Program-made: the position numbers and the translations under genes
From: Actinomycetales bacterium
GTDB taxonomy: Bacteria > Actinomycetota > Actinomycetes > Actinomycetales > Kineosporiaceae
NCBI GenBank assembly: GCA_012719445.1
Contig: JAAYAH010000051.1
Coordinates: 32,434-96,433 of the forward strand
Reading direction: 5' to 3'
DNA length: 64,000 nucleotides
Part shown: positions 1 through 9,704 of the stretch, piece by piece
Layout: each line of letters begins with the position of its first letter
Numbering within the stretch: position 1 is the first letter of the stretch
The notes under the pieces: model-generated
Databases searched by the model: none
Told to the model about the DNA's origin: nothing
What the model saw: the letters and a program-made list of their open reading frames with translations, nothing else

Positions 1-2
1 GG

Positions 3-713
3 CTGCTGGCCGGGGTCGAGGAGCAGCGGCAGCAGGACAAGGTGGCCCGGCTGCGGTTCCCCGACCCGAGGCCGTGCGGGCGCACCCCGTTGACGGCGAG
101 CGGCCTCTGCAAGGGCTACGGGAGCCTCGAGGTGTTCACCGACGTCGACCTCGCCGTCGACCGCGGCAGCAGGGTCGTCGTCCTCGGTCTCAACGGCGCG
201 GGGAAGACGACGCTGCTCCGCCTGCTGTCCGGCCTCGAACGGCCGGACTCCGGGCAGGTGCTGCCGGGGCACGGGCTGCGGCTCGGCTACTACGCCCAGG
301 AGCACGAGACGCTGGACGTGTCCCGGACGGTGCTGGAGAACATGTCCTCCGCGGCCCCCGACCTGCCCGAGGTCCAGGTCAGAGGGGTGCTGGGGTCCTT
401 CCTGTTCTCCGGCGACGACGTGGAGAAGCCGGCGAGCGTGCTCTCCGGCGGGGAGAAGACGCGCCTGGCGCTGGCGACCCTGGTCGTCTCCGGCGCGAAC
501 GTGCTGCTGCTCGACGAGCCGACGAACAATCTCGACCCGGCGAGCAGGGCCGAGGTGCTGTCGGCCCTGCGCCGGTACGCCGGGGCCGTGGTCCTGGTCA
601 CCCACGACGAGGGCGCCGTGGAGGCGCTGGGCCCGGAACGGGTGCTGCTGCTCCCCGACGGGGTCGAGGACCTGTGGAGCGCCGACTACCTCGATCTCGT
701 CGCCCTGGCGTGA
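3..713 (+). CDS. ABC-F family ATPase, C-terminal part (5' end outside window)
   Basis: The reading frame is open from the window edge, so only the second nucleotide-binding domain is seen. It has a Walker A (GLNGAGKTT, near nt 186), an ABC signature (LSGGEKTR, near nt 441), a Walker B (LLLDEPTNNLD) and an H-switch (VTHDE). There are no membrane segments. The DEPTNNLD form of Walker B and the preceding charged linker are typical of ABC-F proteins, which act on the ribosome rather than transporting. In mycobacteria the ABC-F gene Rv1473 is followed by the small HTH gene Rv1473A, and the same order is seen here. Whether it is a housekeeping or an antibiotic-resistance ABC-F cannot be told without the N-terminal half and the interdomain linker. 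Confidence 0.9.
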   Translation: MLAGVEEQRQQDKVARLRFPDPRPCGRTPLTASGLCKGYGSLEVFTDVDLAVDRGSRVVVLGLNGAGKTTLLRLLSGLERPDSGQVLPGHGLRLGYYAQEHETLDVSRTVLENMSSAAPDLPEVQVRGVLGSFLFSGDDVEKPASVLSGGEKTRLALATLVVSGANVLLLDEPTNNLDPASRAEVLSALRRYAGAVVLVTHDEGAVEALGPERVLLLPDGVEDLWSADYLDLVALA

Positions 714-947
714 TCCCGCGCCGCCGGATGGGCCGCAGGCCGCCCCGGTTCGTTCGCCGGGACGGGGCAGGGGAACTTGAGATCTTCGTAATTCCTGCGA
801 TCATCGAGTCATCGAGATCACCACAAGCACCGAAGATCGCATCCGGCGCACGGGGTATGCCGGTCGTCGCATCCCCAGTGTCGTCGACTGGCCGACGTGG
901 ACCACAGAGACCACCATGGTCACGAGGGTTTCGTCCGAGGAGGATCC

Positions 948-1163
948 GTGACTGAAAGTGTCAAGAAGGGCGCTCGCATCACCGGCGAGGACCGCACCAA
1001 GCTCGCCGGCGAGCTGACGAAGAAGTACTCGCAGGGAGCGAGTATCCGAGCCCTCGCCGAGGAGACGGGCCGCTCGTACGGGTTCGTGCACCGTCTTCTC
1101 ACCGAGAACGAGGTCGCGCTGCGAAGCCGTGGCGGAGCGACCCGCGGCAAGAACAAGCGCTGA
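948..1163 (+). CDS. Small helix-turn-helix protein (Rv1473A-like)
   Basis: This is a 71-aa basic protein. The GTG start at 948 is chosen because a purine-rich RBS (gaggagga) ends five bases before it; a longer in-frame ATG at 897 has no such site. Residues about 15-50 (KLAGELTKKYSQGASIRALAEETGRSYGFVHRLL, given here only as a span) form a resolvase/Hin-like HTH, and the tail is Gly/Arg/Lys-rich. Proteins of this size and pattern are widespread in actinobacteria as putative DNA-binding regulators with no assigned regulon. It follows the ABC-F gene after 234 bp and ends before a strong hairpin terminator, so it is probably monocistronic. Confidence 0.85.
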   Translation: MTESVKKGARITGEDRTKLAGELTKKYSQGASIRALAEETGRSYGFVHRLLTENEVALRSRGGATRGKNKR

Positions 1164-1209
1164 GCGTGACACCCGGCGGACCGGTCGACGACCGGCCCGC
1201 CGGGCAGCA

Positions 1210-1263
1210 GTCGGAAGGGGGCGGGCCGGGTGACCACGGTCACCCGGCCCGCCCCCTTCCGAC
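1210..1263. terminator. Very long perfect hairpin terminator
   Basis: Positions 1210-1235 and 1238-1263 are perfect reverse complements (26 bp, effectively a 24-bp stem with a six-base loop). No T tract follows, as is common in high-GC actinobacteria. It lies 47 bp after the HTH gene and separates it from the ABC exporter. Confidence 0.8.
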
Positions 1264-1404
1264 GTCGGGATCGTGGTGCCGACCTCCCGACCTCGCGCTC
1301 GCTGGACCGGCGGTGTGGGAAGCGCCGCGCCGGTCGGTGCGTTGGCCCGGGTCGTAGGGATCGGTTCCACCCCGATCCACCACAACGGACGGAGGGAACG
1401 GGTC

Positions 1405-3321
1405 GTGTCCGGGCATGCGGCATGGAGCACGGTGCGGTCGTACTCGCGGGATCGCAGCGTGGTCCGGCAGCGGCTCGCGCCGGGGACGCGGCGGCGGGTC
1501 CTGGGCTACGCCAGCCCCTACCGGCGCCTGATCGCGGTATTCCTCGGCCTCGTCGTCCTCGACGCGGCCCTGGTCGTGGTCAGCCCGCTGCTGCTGAGGC
1601 TGCTGGTCGACGACGGCGTCATCCCCCGCGACACCGGGCTGGTGGTCACCCTCGCGGCGGTCGTCGCCGGCCTCGCCGTCGTCGAGGCCGTGGTCAGCCT
1701 GGTGCAGCGCTGGTACTCGGCCCGGATCGGTGAGGGGCTCATCTACGACCTGCGCACCCAGGTGTTCACGCACGTGCTGCGGCAGCCGGTGGCGTTCTTC
1801 ACCCGTACCCAGACCGGTGCCCTGGTCTCGCGGCTGAACAGCGACGTCATCGGCGCCCAGCAGGCGTTCACCTCGACCCTGTCCGGGGTGGTGTCCAACC
1901 TGGTCTCGCTGGTGCTGGTCGTCGGGGCGATGCTCTACCTGTCCTGGCCGATCACCCTCGGCGCGCTGGCGCTGCTCCCGGTGTTCCTGTTCCCCGCGCG
2001 CAGCGTCGGGGCCCGGCTGGCCGACCTCGCCCGCCGGTCGATGCAGCTCAACGCGGAGCTGGGGTCGCGGATGACCGAGCGGTTCAACGTCGCGGGGGCG
2101 CTGCTCGTCAAGCTGTTCGGCCGGCCGGAGACCGAGCAGGTGGAGTTCGCCGATCGGGCGGGACGGGTCCGCGACATCGGGGTGCGGATCGCCATGGCGA
2201 ACCGGGTCTTCTTCGTCGCGCTCACCCTGGTCGCCTCCCTCGCCACGGCCCTGGTGTACGGGGTGGGCGGGCTGCTGGTGATCGGCGGTGACCTGTCCCT
2301 CGGCACGCTGCTCGCGCTGGCGGCGCTGCTCGGCCGGCTCTACGGGCCGCTGACGGCCCTGTCCACGGTGCGGGTGGACGTGATGACCGCCCTGGTCAGC
2401 TTCGAGCGGGTGTTCGAGGTCCTCGACCTGCGCCCGCTGGTGCGGGAGGCGCCCGACGCCAGGGCCCTGCCCCCGGGACCGCTGTCGGTCGAGCTGGACG
2501 GCGTCCGCTTCACCTACCCCTCGGCGGACGAGGTCTCGCTGGCCTCCCTCGAACAGGTCGCCGTCGCGGACCGGGTCGGCGGGGGCGAGGTGCTCACCGG
2601 CGTCGACCTCCGGGTCGAGCCGGGGCAGCTGGTCGCCCTCGTCGGTCAGAGCGGGGCGGGCAAGACGACGATCACCAGTCTGGTGGCCCGCCTCTACGAC
2701 CCCACCGAGGGGACCGTCCGGCTCGGCGGCACCGATGTCCGCGAGGTGACCATGGCCTCCCTGCACGAGGCCGTCGGCGTGGTGACCCAGGAGGCCCACC
2801 TCTTCCACGACACCGTCCGGGCCAACCTCGCCTACGCCCGGCCGGAGGCGACCGAGCAGGAGATGCTCCAGGCCCTGCGGGACGCCCGGATCCTCGAGCT
2901 CGTCGAGTCACTGCCGGAGGGGCTGGACACCGTGGTGGGCGACCGCGGGCACCGGCTGTCGGGGGGCGAGAAGCAGCGCATCGCCCTGGCGCGGCTGCTG
3001 CTCAAGGCCCCGGGGGTTGTCGTCCTCGACGAGGCGACGGCGCACCTCGACTCCGAGTCGGAGGCCGCGGTCCAGCGGGCCCTCGACGAGGCGCTGGCGG
3101 GCAGGACGGCCATCGTCATCGCCCACCGGCTGTCCACGGTCCGGTCGGCCGACGTCATCGCCGTCGTCGACGACGGGCGGATCGTGGAGCGAGGGCGCCA
3201 CGAGGAGCTGCTCGCGGCGGGCGGGCCGTACGCGGAGCTGTACCGGACGCAGTTCGCCGACGCGCCTCAGAGCACCCGGGAGACGCCCCCGTCCACGGTG
3301 AGCACCGTGCCGGTGACGTAG
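1405..3321 (+). CDS. ABC exporter, fused permease and ATPase
   Basis: 638 aa from GTG 1405, which follows a good RBS (ggaggga, 1391-1397); more upstream in-frame starts lack one. Residues about 30-320 form a six-helix type IV ABC exporter membrane domain. Residues about 350-620 form the ATPase, with Walker A GQSGAGKTT near 413, signature LSGGEKQR near 517, Walker B VVLDEATAHLD near 538 and the H-loop in IAHRLST. There is a short insertion between the A-loop (FTYP) and the first strand. It would work as a homo- or heterodimer exporting a lipid, peptide or drug; the substrate is not evident. The last 55 bases overlap the convergent SDR gene. Confidence 0.92.
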   Translation: MSGHAAWSTVRSYSRDRSVVRQRLAPGTRRRVLGYASPYRRLIAVFLGLVVLDAALVVVSPLLLRLLVDDGVIPRDTGLVVTLAAVVAGLAVVEAVVSLVQRWYSARIGEGLIYDLRTQVFTHVLRQPVAFFTRTQTGALVSRLNSDVIGAQQAFTSTLSGVVSNLVSLVLVVGAMLYLSWPITLGALALLPVFLFPARSVGARLADLARRSMQLNAELGSRMTERFNVAGALLVKLFGRPETEQVEFADRAGRVRDIGVRIAMANRVFFVALTLVASLATALVYGVGGLLVIGGDLSLGTLLALAALLGRLYGPLTALSTVRVDVMTALVSFERVFEVLDLRPLVREAPDARALPPGPLSVELDGVRFTYPSADEVSLASLEQVAVADRVGGGEVLTGVDLRVEPGQLVALVGQSGAGKTTITSLVARLYDPTEGTVRLGGTDVREVTMASLHEAVGVVTQEAHLFHDTVRANLAYARPEATEQEMLQALRDARILELVESLPEGLDTVVGDRGHRLSGGEKQRIALARLLLKAPGVVVLDEATAHLDSESEAAVQRALDEALAGRTAIVIAHRLSTVRSADVIAVVDDGRIVERGRHEELLAAGGPYAELYRTQFADAPQSTRETPPSTVSTVPVT

Positions 3322-4028
3322 CTGGAGGCGGGCGACAGCAGGAACACCGCAGGCCGCGCGAACTCCAGGGGCTCCCCGAACCGTCCCAGCGGGATCCGGG
3401 ACTCCAGCTGCCTGCGGTTGTCCTCACGGCCCGCCGTGCCGTCCCCCGGCGCGGCCCGGTCGGCGTCGATCCAGCCCGGCAGGATGGCGTTGACCCGGAT
3501 GCTGCGGGGCCCGAGCTCGTCGGCGAGGGTCTTGGCGACCATGGCGAGCCCCGGTCGCAGCCCGTTGGCGAGGGCGGCTCCCGGCACCGGCTCACGGACC
3601 GACTGGCTGAGCACGAGCAGCAGCGAGACCCCCTCGTTGGAGGACAGCCTGCCCACCGTGCGGGCCAGCCGCATCGGCGAGACGAAGGCGGACTCGAAGG
3701 ACAGCCGCCAGGCGCCGTCGTCGGCGTCCATCACCGCGCTCGGCGGCGGCTCGCCGAGGTTGATCAGGGCACCGTCGAGCCGGCCGAACCGGGCGACGGC
3801 CGCAGCCACCAGGCAGGTCTCGATCCCGGCCTGGGTGAGGTCACCGGGGATGGCGATGGCCCGCTCGGAGCCGCCGAGGTCCTTCGAGCAGACGTTGATG
3901 GCCTCCTCGTCCCGCCCGCACAGCACCAGCCGCGCTCCCTCGCCCGCCAGCTGCTCGGCGCAGGCACGGCCGAGCCCTCGGGAGGCGCCCGTGACGATGT
4001 AGACACGGTCGCTCAGGCCGAGATCCAT
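3267..4028 (-). CDS. SDR-fold protein lacking the catalytic YxxxK
   Basis: 253 aa from ATG 4028, preceded on its strand by aggga. The N-terminal cofactor loop TGASRGLG is intact, and the C-terminal PGWIDADR and DGG motifs resemble FabG-like short-chain dehydrogenases. Where the active site Tyr-x-x-x-Lys should sit, just before KTLADELGP, the sequence reads ALANGLRPG. Aligned to the family, Ala replaces Tyr and Arg replaces Lys. The fold can probably bind NAD(P)H, but ordinary SDR redox chemistry is unlikely, so a structural, regulatory or altered role is possible. It is divergent from the sirtuin and overlaps the ABC exporter tail-to-tail. A TAGGGA box seven bases before the ATG may make it leaderless. 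Confidence 0.85.
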   Translation of the reverse strand: MDLGLSDRVYIVTGASRGLGRACAEQLAGEGARLVLCGRDEEAINVCSKDLGGSERAIAIPGDLTQAGIETCLVAAAVARFGRLDGALINLGEPPPSAVMDADDGAWRLSFESAFVSPMRLARTVGRLSSNEGVSLLLVLSQSVREPVPGAALANGLRPGLAMVAKTLADELGPRSIRVNAILPGWIDADRAAPGDGTAGREDNRRQLESRIPLGRFGEPLEFARPAVFLLSPASSYVTGTVLTVDGGVSRVL

Positions 4029-4285
4029 GTCACCATCCCTACTCGCCGACACCTTCCGTCCGACGTGCCCGGGGTCACCACGTCCCTGACCCGGGGCCGG
4101 ACCGGAGGGCGGGCCGTTCGAGGGACTCGGTCACGAACGGTCATGCCCCTCTCGTGTTTGTCGTGCCGCGAGGGCGCGGGCTTGAGTCCGTGACCCCCGG
4201 ATTCGCGGGCCGGCCGGGGCGCAGGGCGCTCGCTGGGAGCGGGAGGGGTGGACCCGATTCCGGGCACTGCCTGTGGTCAAAGCAC

Positions 4286-4291
4286 TACGCT
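4286..4291 (+). promoter_or_regulatory. -10 box of leaderless sirtuin mRNA
   Basis: TACGCT lies six bases before ATG 4298 and no Shine-Dalgarno is present. This is the classic actinobacterial layout in which the transcript begins at the start codon. Confidence 0.55.
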
Positions 4292-4297
4292 ACGGGC

Positions 4298-5140
4298 ATG
4301 TCGGACGGTGAGGCAGCCAGGTGGAGGACCGCGGGGGAGCCCGGCGGTGAGGACGGCGGAAACCCGGGCCCGAGGCTCCGGGCGACGACGGGCGCCGTCC
4401 GGGACCTGGTGACGGCTGCCGGACGGGTGACCGTCCTCACCGGAGCCGGTGTCTCCACCGGGGCCGGGACACCGGACCTCCGCGGTCCGGAGGGGCTGTG
4501 GTGGCGGGACCCCGCAGGCCGGCGCACGGTCGAGTTCCAGGCCTACCGGGAGGATCCGGAGCTGCGGGTGACGGCCTGGCGCATGCGGCGGGACCACCCC
4601 GTCTGGAGGGCCGAGCCCAACCCGGCGCACCGCGCCGTCGTCGACCTCGAACGCTCCGGCCGCCTGGTGGCGGTGGTCACCCAGAACACCGACGGACTGC
4701 ACCAGCGGGCCGGCAGCGACCCGTCCCGGGTTCTGGAGCTGCGCGGCACGGTGCACGAGACCGAGTGCCTCGGCTGCGGGTGGCTGGCGCCGACGCGGGA
4801 GGTCCTCGCCCGGGTCGAGGCGGGGGAGCCCGACCCGCCGTGCCCGGACTGCGGCGGCATCCTCAAGGTCGCAACCGTCTCCCCCGGGCAGGCCCTCGAC
4901 CCGGACGTGCTGCACGCCGCGGTCACCGCCGTGCAGGACAGCGAACTGCTGCTCGCGGTCGGCACCTCGCTCACGGAACAGGTGGTGGCCTCGCTCGCCG
5001 AGATCGCGGTTCGGTCGGGAGGGCGGCTCGTCGTCGTCAACGCCGAGCCGACGCCGCACGACGGGATCGCCGCGGCCTGCCTGCACGGGGACGTCGTCGA
5101 GGTGCTACCGCTCGTGCTCCGCGACCTGCCCGTCCGCTGA
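4298..5140 (+). CDS. Sir2-family protein with Arg at the catalytic His position
   Basis: 280 aa. The Rossmann motif GAGVSTGAGTPDLRG, the NAD-binding TQNTDGLHQRAG, two CxxC pairs for zinc (ECLGC and CPDCGG) and the late GTSL motif identify a sirtuin, which uses NAD to remove acyl groups from lysine. In the family the catalytic histidine lies in V-E-L-H-G just before the first zinc pair. Here that site reads LELRG, encoded by ctg-cgc-ggc, a one-base difference from His (cac). The enzyme may therefore be a poor deacylase or have taken another NAD-dependent role, unless the base is a sequencing error. The start is chosen by the leaderless -10 box; the 3' end overlaps the convergent SURF1 gene by 36 bp. 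Confidence 0.9.
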   Translation: MSDGEAARWRTAGEPGGEDGGNPGPRLRATTGAVRDLVTAAGRVTVLTGAGVSTGAGTPDLRGPEGLWWRDPAGRRTVEFQAYREDPELRVTAWRMRRDHPVWRAEPNPAHRAVVDLERSGRLVAVVTQNTDGLHQRAGSDPSRVLELRGTVHETECLGCGWLAPTREVLARVEAGEPDPPCPDCGGILKVATVSPGQALDPDVLHAAVTAVQDSELLLAVGTSLTEQVVASLAEIAVRSGGRLVVVNAEPTPHDGIAAACLHGDVVEVLPLVLRDLPVR

Positions 5141-6073
5141 CGGCACGGGCCCCGCCGCGCCGACGCCGCCCTGCCGCGCCGGCGGGGCCGCCGCGGGGGA
5201 GCGCCGCCGGACCTCGCGCCCCGCGGCGACGAAGGGCACCACCAGGGCCACCGCGGCGAAGCCCCACCACTGCACGGCGTAGGCGAGGTGCGGACCGAGT
5301 CCGACGTCGGGACGGGGCAGCGGCGTCGGGGCCGTGCCCGGACGCGGCGACTCGGTGTCCAGGACGCCGTAGGCCCGGTGCACGGGGCCGGTGAGGCCCC
5401 TGCCGATCCGGTCCAGGTCGATCCGGAGGGCCTGGCCCTGTGGCCAGGGCCCCGACGCAGGCGGCTCGCCGGGGCGGAGCCGGACAACGAGCGTCACCGG
5501 TCCCTCCGGAGGAGGCGGCACGACGTCGGGTCTGCGGGCCGTCGCCCCCGCGGGCAGCCACCCCCGGTCGACGAGGAGCAGGGCTCCCGAGTCCAGCCGC
5601 AGCGGGACGAGCACCTCGTACCCGGCCGCGCCCGCCAGCGGACGGTTGCGGACCAGGACCGTGCCCCGGCTCTCGTACCGGCCGGTGGCTGCGACGGGGC
5701 GCCACTCGGAGCTGCCGGCGAGCCGGGTCCCGGGCCGGGGGAGCAGCTCCGACAGCGGGACCACCGTCGCCGCCCAGGACGCCTCCACCCGGTCCCGGCG
5801 CTCGACCTTCGCCTCGTGCCGGGAGTACTGCCAGCGGCCCAGCAGGACGAAGACCGTCGCCAACGCGACGGCACCGACCAGGGCGAGGGCCCAGGCGGGC
5901 CTGGCGAACAGGGCGAGGGTCCGTCCGGCCTGCCACGCCGTCGCCCGCGCCCGCGCCGTGACCGGGACCGGGGTGGACGGTCGGACCGGGGTGCCGGGTG
6001 CCGGAGCTGCGGCCGGAGTGGTGGGTGGCCCGTCGGTGCCCGCCGTCCCCGGGGGGCGCCGCTCGCTGGTCAT
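5105..6073 (-). CDS. SURF1-like cytochrome oxidase assembly protein
   Basis: 322 aa from ATG 6073. A proline/alanine-rich cytoplasmic N-terminus of about 55 residues precedes a membrane helix (58-78) ending in GRWQYSRHEAK, the SURF1 signature. An extracytoplasmic domain containing VLVRNRPL and LLVDRGWLP follows, then a second helix near 262-284 (VQWWGFAAVALVVPF). SURF1 proteins assist haem a insertion into aa3-type cytochrome c oxidase, so this organism should have such an oxidase encoded elsewhere. It overlaps the sirtuin gene tail-to-tail. Confidence 0.9.
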   Translation of the reverse strand: MTSERRPPGTAGTDGPPTTPAAAPAPGTPVRPSTPVPVTARARATAWQAGRTLALFARPAWALALVGAVALATVFVLLGRWQYSRHEAKVERRDRVEASWAATVVPLSELLPRPGTRLAGSSEWRPVAATGRYESRGTVLVRNRPLAGAAGYEVLVPLRLDSGALLLVDRGWLPAGATARRPDVVPPPPEGPVTLVVRLRPGEPPASGPWPQGQALRIDLDRIGRGLTGPVHRAYGVLDTESPRPGTAPTPLPRPDVGLGPHLAYAVQWWGFAAVALVVPFVAAGREVRRRSPAAAPPARQGGVGAAGPVPSADGQVAEHER

Positions 6074-7272
<1,199 letters not shown>

Positions 7273-7289
7273 CCGGTCCTCCGCCAGGG

Positions 7290-7323
7290 AACCGGGCGGG
7301 CCCGCTGCGGGTCCGCCCGGTTT
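7290..7323 (+). terminator. Hairpin with T run between fabG and inhA
   Basis: A 16-bp stem (7290-7305 with 7307-7322, one G-T wobble) ends in TTT 18 bases after the fabG stop. It looks like an intrinsic terminator or attenuator that could set the fabG:inhA ratio. Confidence 0.65.
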
Positions 7324-7489
7324 CGTCGTGCGGGGGAGCGCGATCCGGGGGATCATCGCCCGGGGGAACGTCGCGGACCCGTCAGGGACCGTCACGGGGA
7401 CCATCACCGGGACACGTCGCGGAGGTGTCCCGGCGGTGCACCGGCGCACCGGGGACGCCGCGCGCACGCATGCGTACGAAAGGGAATCC

Positions 7490-8251
7490 ATGGGTCTGCT
7501 CGAGGGCAAGCGGCTCCTCGTGACCGGAGTCCTGACGGACTCCTCGATCGCCTTCCACGTGGCACGGCTGGCGCAGCAGGAGGGGGCGACGGTGGTCCTG
7601 TCGTCCTTCGGCCGGCAGATGCGCATCACCGAGAAGGTGGCGAACCGGCTCCCCGCAGTGCCACCGATCGTCGAGCTCGACGTCACCTCGGCGGAGGACC
7701 TCGACGCCGTGGCCGGGCGGGTCGCCGAGCACGTCGACGGGCTGGACGGCGTCCTGCACTCGATCGGGTTCGCCCCGCCGAGCTGTCTCGGCGGCAACTT
7801 CCTGGACACCCCGTGGCCGGACGTCGCGACCGCGCTGCACGTCTCGGCGTACTCGCTCAAGGCCCTGGGTGTCGCCGCGCTGCCGCTGATGGGCGGCGGG
7901 GGCAGCATCGTCGGGCTGACCTTCGACGCGACGCACGCCTGGCCGGTCTACGACTGGATGGGCGTCGCCAAGGCCGCCTTCGAGTCGACCTCCCGGTACC
8001 TGGCCCGCGATCTCGGCCCGAAGGGCATCCGGGTCAACCTCGTCGCCGCGGGGCCGCTCCTCACCACGGCGGCCAAGTCCATCCCGGGGTTCGAGACCTT
8101 CGGCGACTGGGACTCCAAGGCCCCCCTCGGCTGGGATCCCCTCGACCCCGAGCCCACCGCCAGGACCTGTGTCGCGCTGCTGTCCGACTGGACCCCCGCG
8201 ACGACGGGGGAGATAGTCCACGTCGACGGCGGCTTCCATGCCATAGGCTGA
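7490..8251 (+). CDS. inhA: Enoyl-ACP reductase, InhA/FabI type
   Basis: 253 aa from ATG 7490, with an aaagg RBS. It catalyses NADH-dependent reduction of trans-2-enoyl-ACP, the last step of each fatty acid elongation cycle. The FabI-type cofactor loop TGVLTDSSIAFHVA replaces the usual SDR glycine motif. The active residues are Tyr154 and Lys161 in YDWMGVAK, four residues short of M. tuberculosis InhA Tyr158/Lys165. The substrate loop (FETFGDWDSKAPLGWD) and the HVDGGFHAIG end are also InhA-like. About 217 bp and a hairpin separate it from fabG, so it may also have its own promoter. Confidence 0.95.
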   Translation: MGLLEGKRLLVTGVLTDSSIAFHVARLAQQEGATVVLSSFGRQMRITEKVANRLPAVPPIVELDVTSAEDLDAVAGRVAEHVDGLDGVLHSIGFAPPSCLGGNFLDTPWPDVATALHVSAYSLKALGVAALPLMGGGGSIVGLTFDATHAWPVYDWMGVAKAAFESTSRYLARDLGPKGIRVNLVAAGPLLTTAAKSIPGFETFGDWDSKAPLGWDPLDPEPTARTCVALLSDWTPATTGEIVHVDGGFHAIG

Positions 8252-8257
8252 TCGACC

Positions 8258-8782
8258 GTGGCAGGTACGGGTCGTGATCGGCGCCTGGTTCTGCTCCGGC
8301 ATGCGAAGTCGGCCTGGCCGCACGGCGTCCCCGACCACGAGCGGCCGCTGACCGGGAAGGGCAGGCGGAACGCCAAGGCCACCGGGCGGTGGTTCGCCCA
8401 GGAGGGCCCGACCCCCGACCTGGTCCTGTGCAGCGACGCCGTCCGGGCCCAGCACACCTGGGAGATCGTCGCCGCCGCGCTGCCGGCGCAGCCCCGGGTC
8501 AGGGTGGAGCCGGAGCTGTACGGGGCGCGGGCCGATGACGTGCTCGCTCTGGTCAGGGCGCTTCCCACCGAGGTGCGCACCGTCGTCGTGGTCGGCCACG
8601 AGCCGACCATGTCGTCGACGACCCTGACCCTTGCGGGCAAGGGGTCGGTGCCGGCCGCGCTGCGCCGGGTGCGGGAGAAGTACCCGACCACCGGGGTCGC
8701 CGTGCTGCGGTTCCGGGGTCCGTGGTCCGGCCTCGAGCGCGGCGGGACGGCGCTCGAGGTCTTCGCCGTGCCCAGGGCCTGA
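8258..8782 (+). CDS. SixA-like histidine phosphatase
   Basis: 174 aa from GTG 8258, six bases after the inhA stop and so probably co-transcribed. The N-terminal LVLLRHAKSAW carries the RHG-type catalytic histidine; the second catalytic histidine is in VVVGHEPTMS. Size and motifs fit the SixA branch of the histidine phosphatase superfamily, which removes phosphate from phosphohistidine or small molecules. The substrate in this fatty-acid operon is unknown. Confidence 0.85.
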   Translation: MAGTGRDRRLVLLRHAKSAWPHGVPDHERPLTGKGRRNAKATGRWFAQEGPTPDLVLCSDAVRAQHTWEIVAAALPAQPRVRVEPELYGARADDVLALVRALPTEVRTVVVVGHEPTMSSTTLTLAGKGSVPAALRRVREKYPTTGVAVLRFRGPWSGLERGGTALEVFAVPRA

Positions 8783-8856
8783 GCCACCCCCGGCGGCGGT
8801 CTCCCGGCACCGGTCGGTCCAGCTCCCCTGCGGGGTCCCGCGGCCCCGTCGGCCGC

Positions 8857-9639
8857 TCAGCGCGCCGCGTTGCGCTCGTCCCGCCAGGCCAGCCATTCCT
8901 TCACCCGGGCCAGGTCGTAGTGCGGGCCGGTGATTCCCACGGTGAGGAACGTCGTCCCGGCGGCCAGCAGCGCGTCGCCGATCTCCGGGCCCTTGTCGTT
9001 GACGCTGGCCGAGCGCTCGATCGCGGCCGGGTCGCGGCCCTCGACCCCGCACCACTCGTCGAGGATCGCGTGCTTGCGGGTCAGCGCCTCCGGGTCGCCG
9101 AACCCGTGCCAGATGTCGGCGTGTCGCGCGGTGTAGCGCAGGGTCTTGCGCTCCCCGCCCCCGCCGACGAGCAGCGGGACGGCGCGGGTCGGCGGCGGGT
9201 TGCCCGCGGCGAGGCGGCGCTGGATCCGGGGCAGGGCCTGCTCGAGGGCCGCCAGCCGGGTCCCGGGGGTGCCGAACTCGTAGCCGAACTCGGTGTAGTC
9301 CCGCTCGAACCAGCCCGCTCCGACGCCGAGGACGAGCCGGCCGCCGCTGATGTGGTCGACGGTGCGGGCCATGTCCGCGAGCAGGTCGGGGTTGCGGTAG
9401 CTGTTGCAGGTCACCAGGGCGCCGAGCTCGATCCGGGACGTCGCCTCGGCCCACGCCCCGAGCATCGTCCAGCACTCGAAGTGCTCGCCGTCGGGCTCGC
9501 CGTAGAGCGGGAAGAAGTGGTCCCAGTTGAAGACCGCGTCCGCCCCGGCCTCCTCGACCGCCGCGACGGCCCGCCGGATCTCGGCATAGTCGGCGTGCTG
9601 GGGCTGGAGCTGGACACCGATACGTACGGCGCGGGACAT
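8857..9639 (-). CDS. LLM-class, F420-dependent-type oxidoreductase
   Basis: 260 aa from ATG 9639, preceded by a ggaggg RBS. It starts with IGVQLQPQHADYAEIRRA, and has FNWDHFFP, ELGALVTCNSYRNPDLLADMARTVD (cited as a span, about residues 72-96), SGGRLVLGVGAGWFERDY and LLVGGGGERKTLR. These are landmarks of the luciferase-like monooxygenase TIM barrel subgroup that uses coenzyme F420 in actinobacteria. Its substrate cannot be inferred. It lies 65 bp downstream of glgC on the same strand and may be read through from it. Confidence 0.88.
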   Translation of the reverse strand: MSRAVRIGVQLQPQHADYAEIRRAVAAVEEAGADAVFNWDHFFPLYGEPDGEHFECWTMLGAWAEATSRIELGALVTCNSYRNPDLLADMARTVDHISGGRLVLGVGAGWFERDYTEFGYEFGTPGTRLAALEQALPRIQRRLAAGNPPPTRAVPLLVGGGGERKTLRYTARHADIWHGFGDPEALTRKHAILDEWCGVEGRDPAAIERSASVNDKGPEIGDALLAAGTTFLTVGITGPHYDLARVKEWLAWRDERNAAR

Positions 9640-9704
9640 GTGGCGGGCCCTCCGGGGTCGAGACGGACGTCCTTCGCGGTCTGGTGTGCCGGGCCGGTGC
9701 ACGG

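Noticed and set aside
1240..2808. A 522-codon open frame opposite the ABC exporter
   Set aside because: Same effect: no domain, unusual composition, and a well-supported gene on the other strand.
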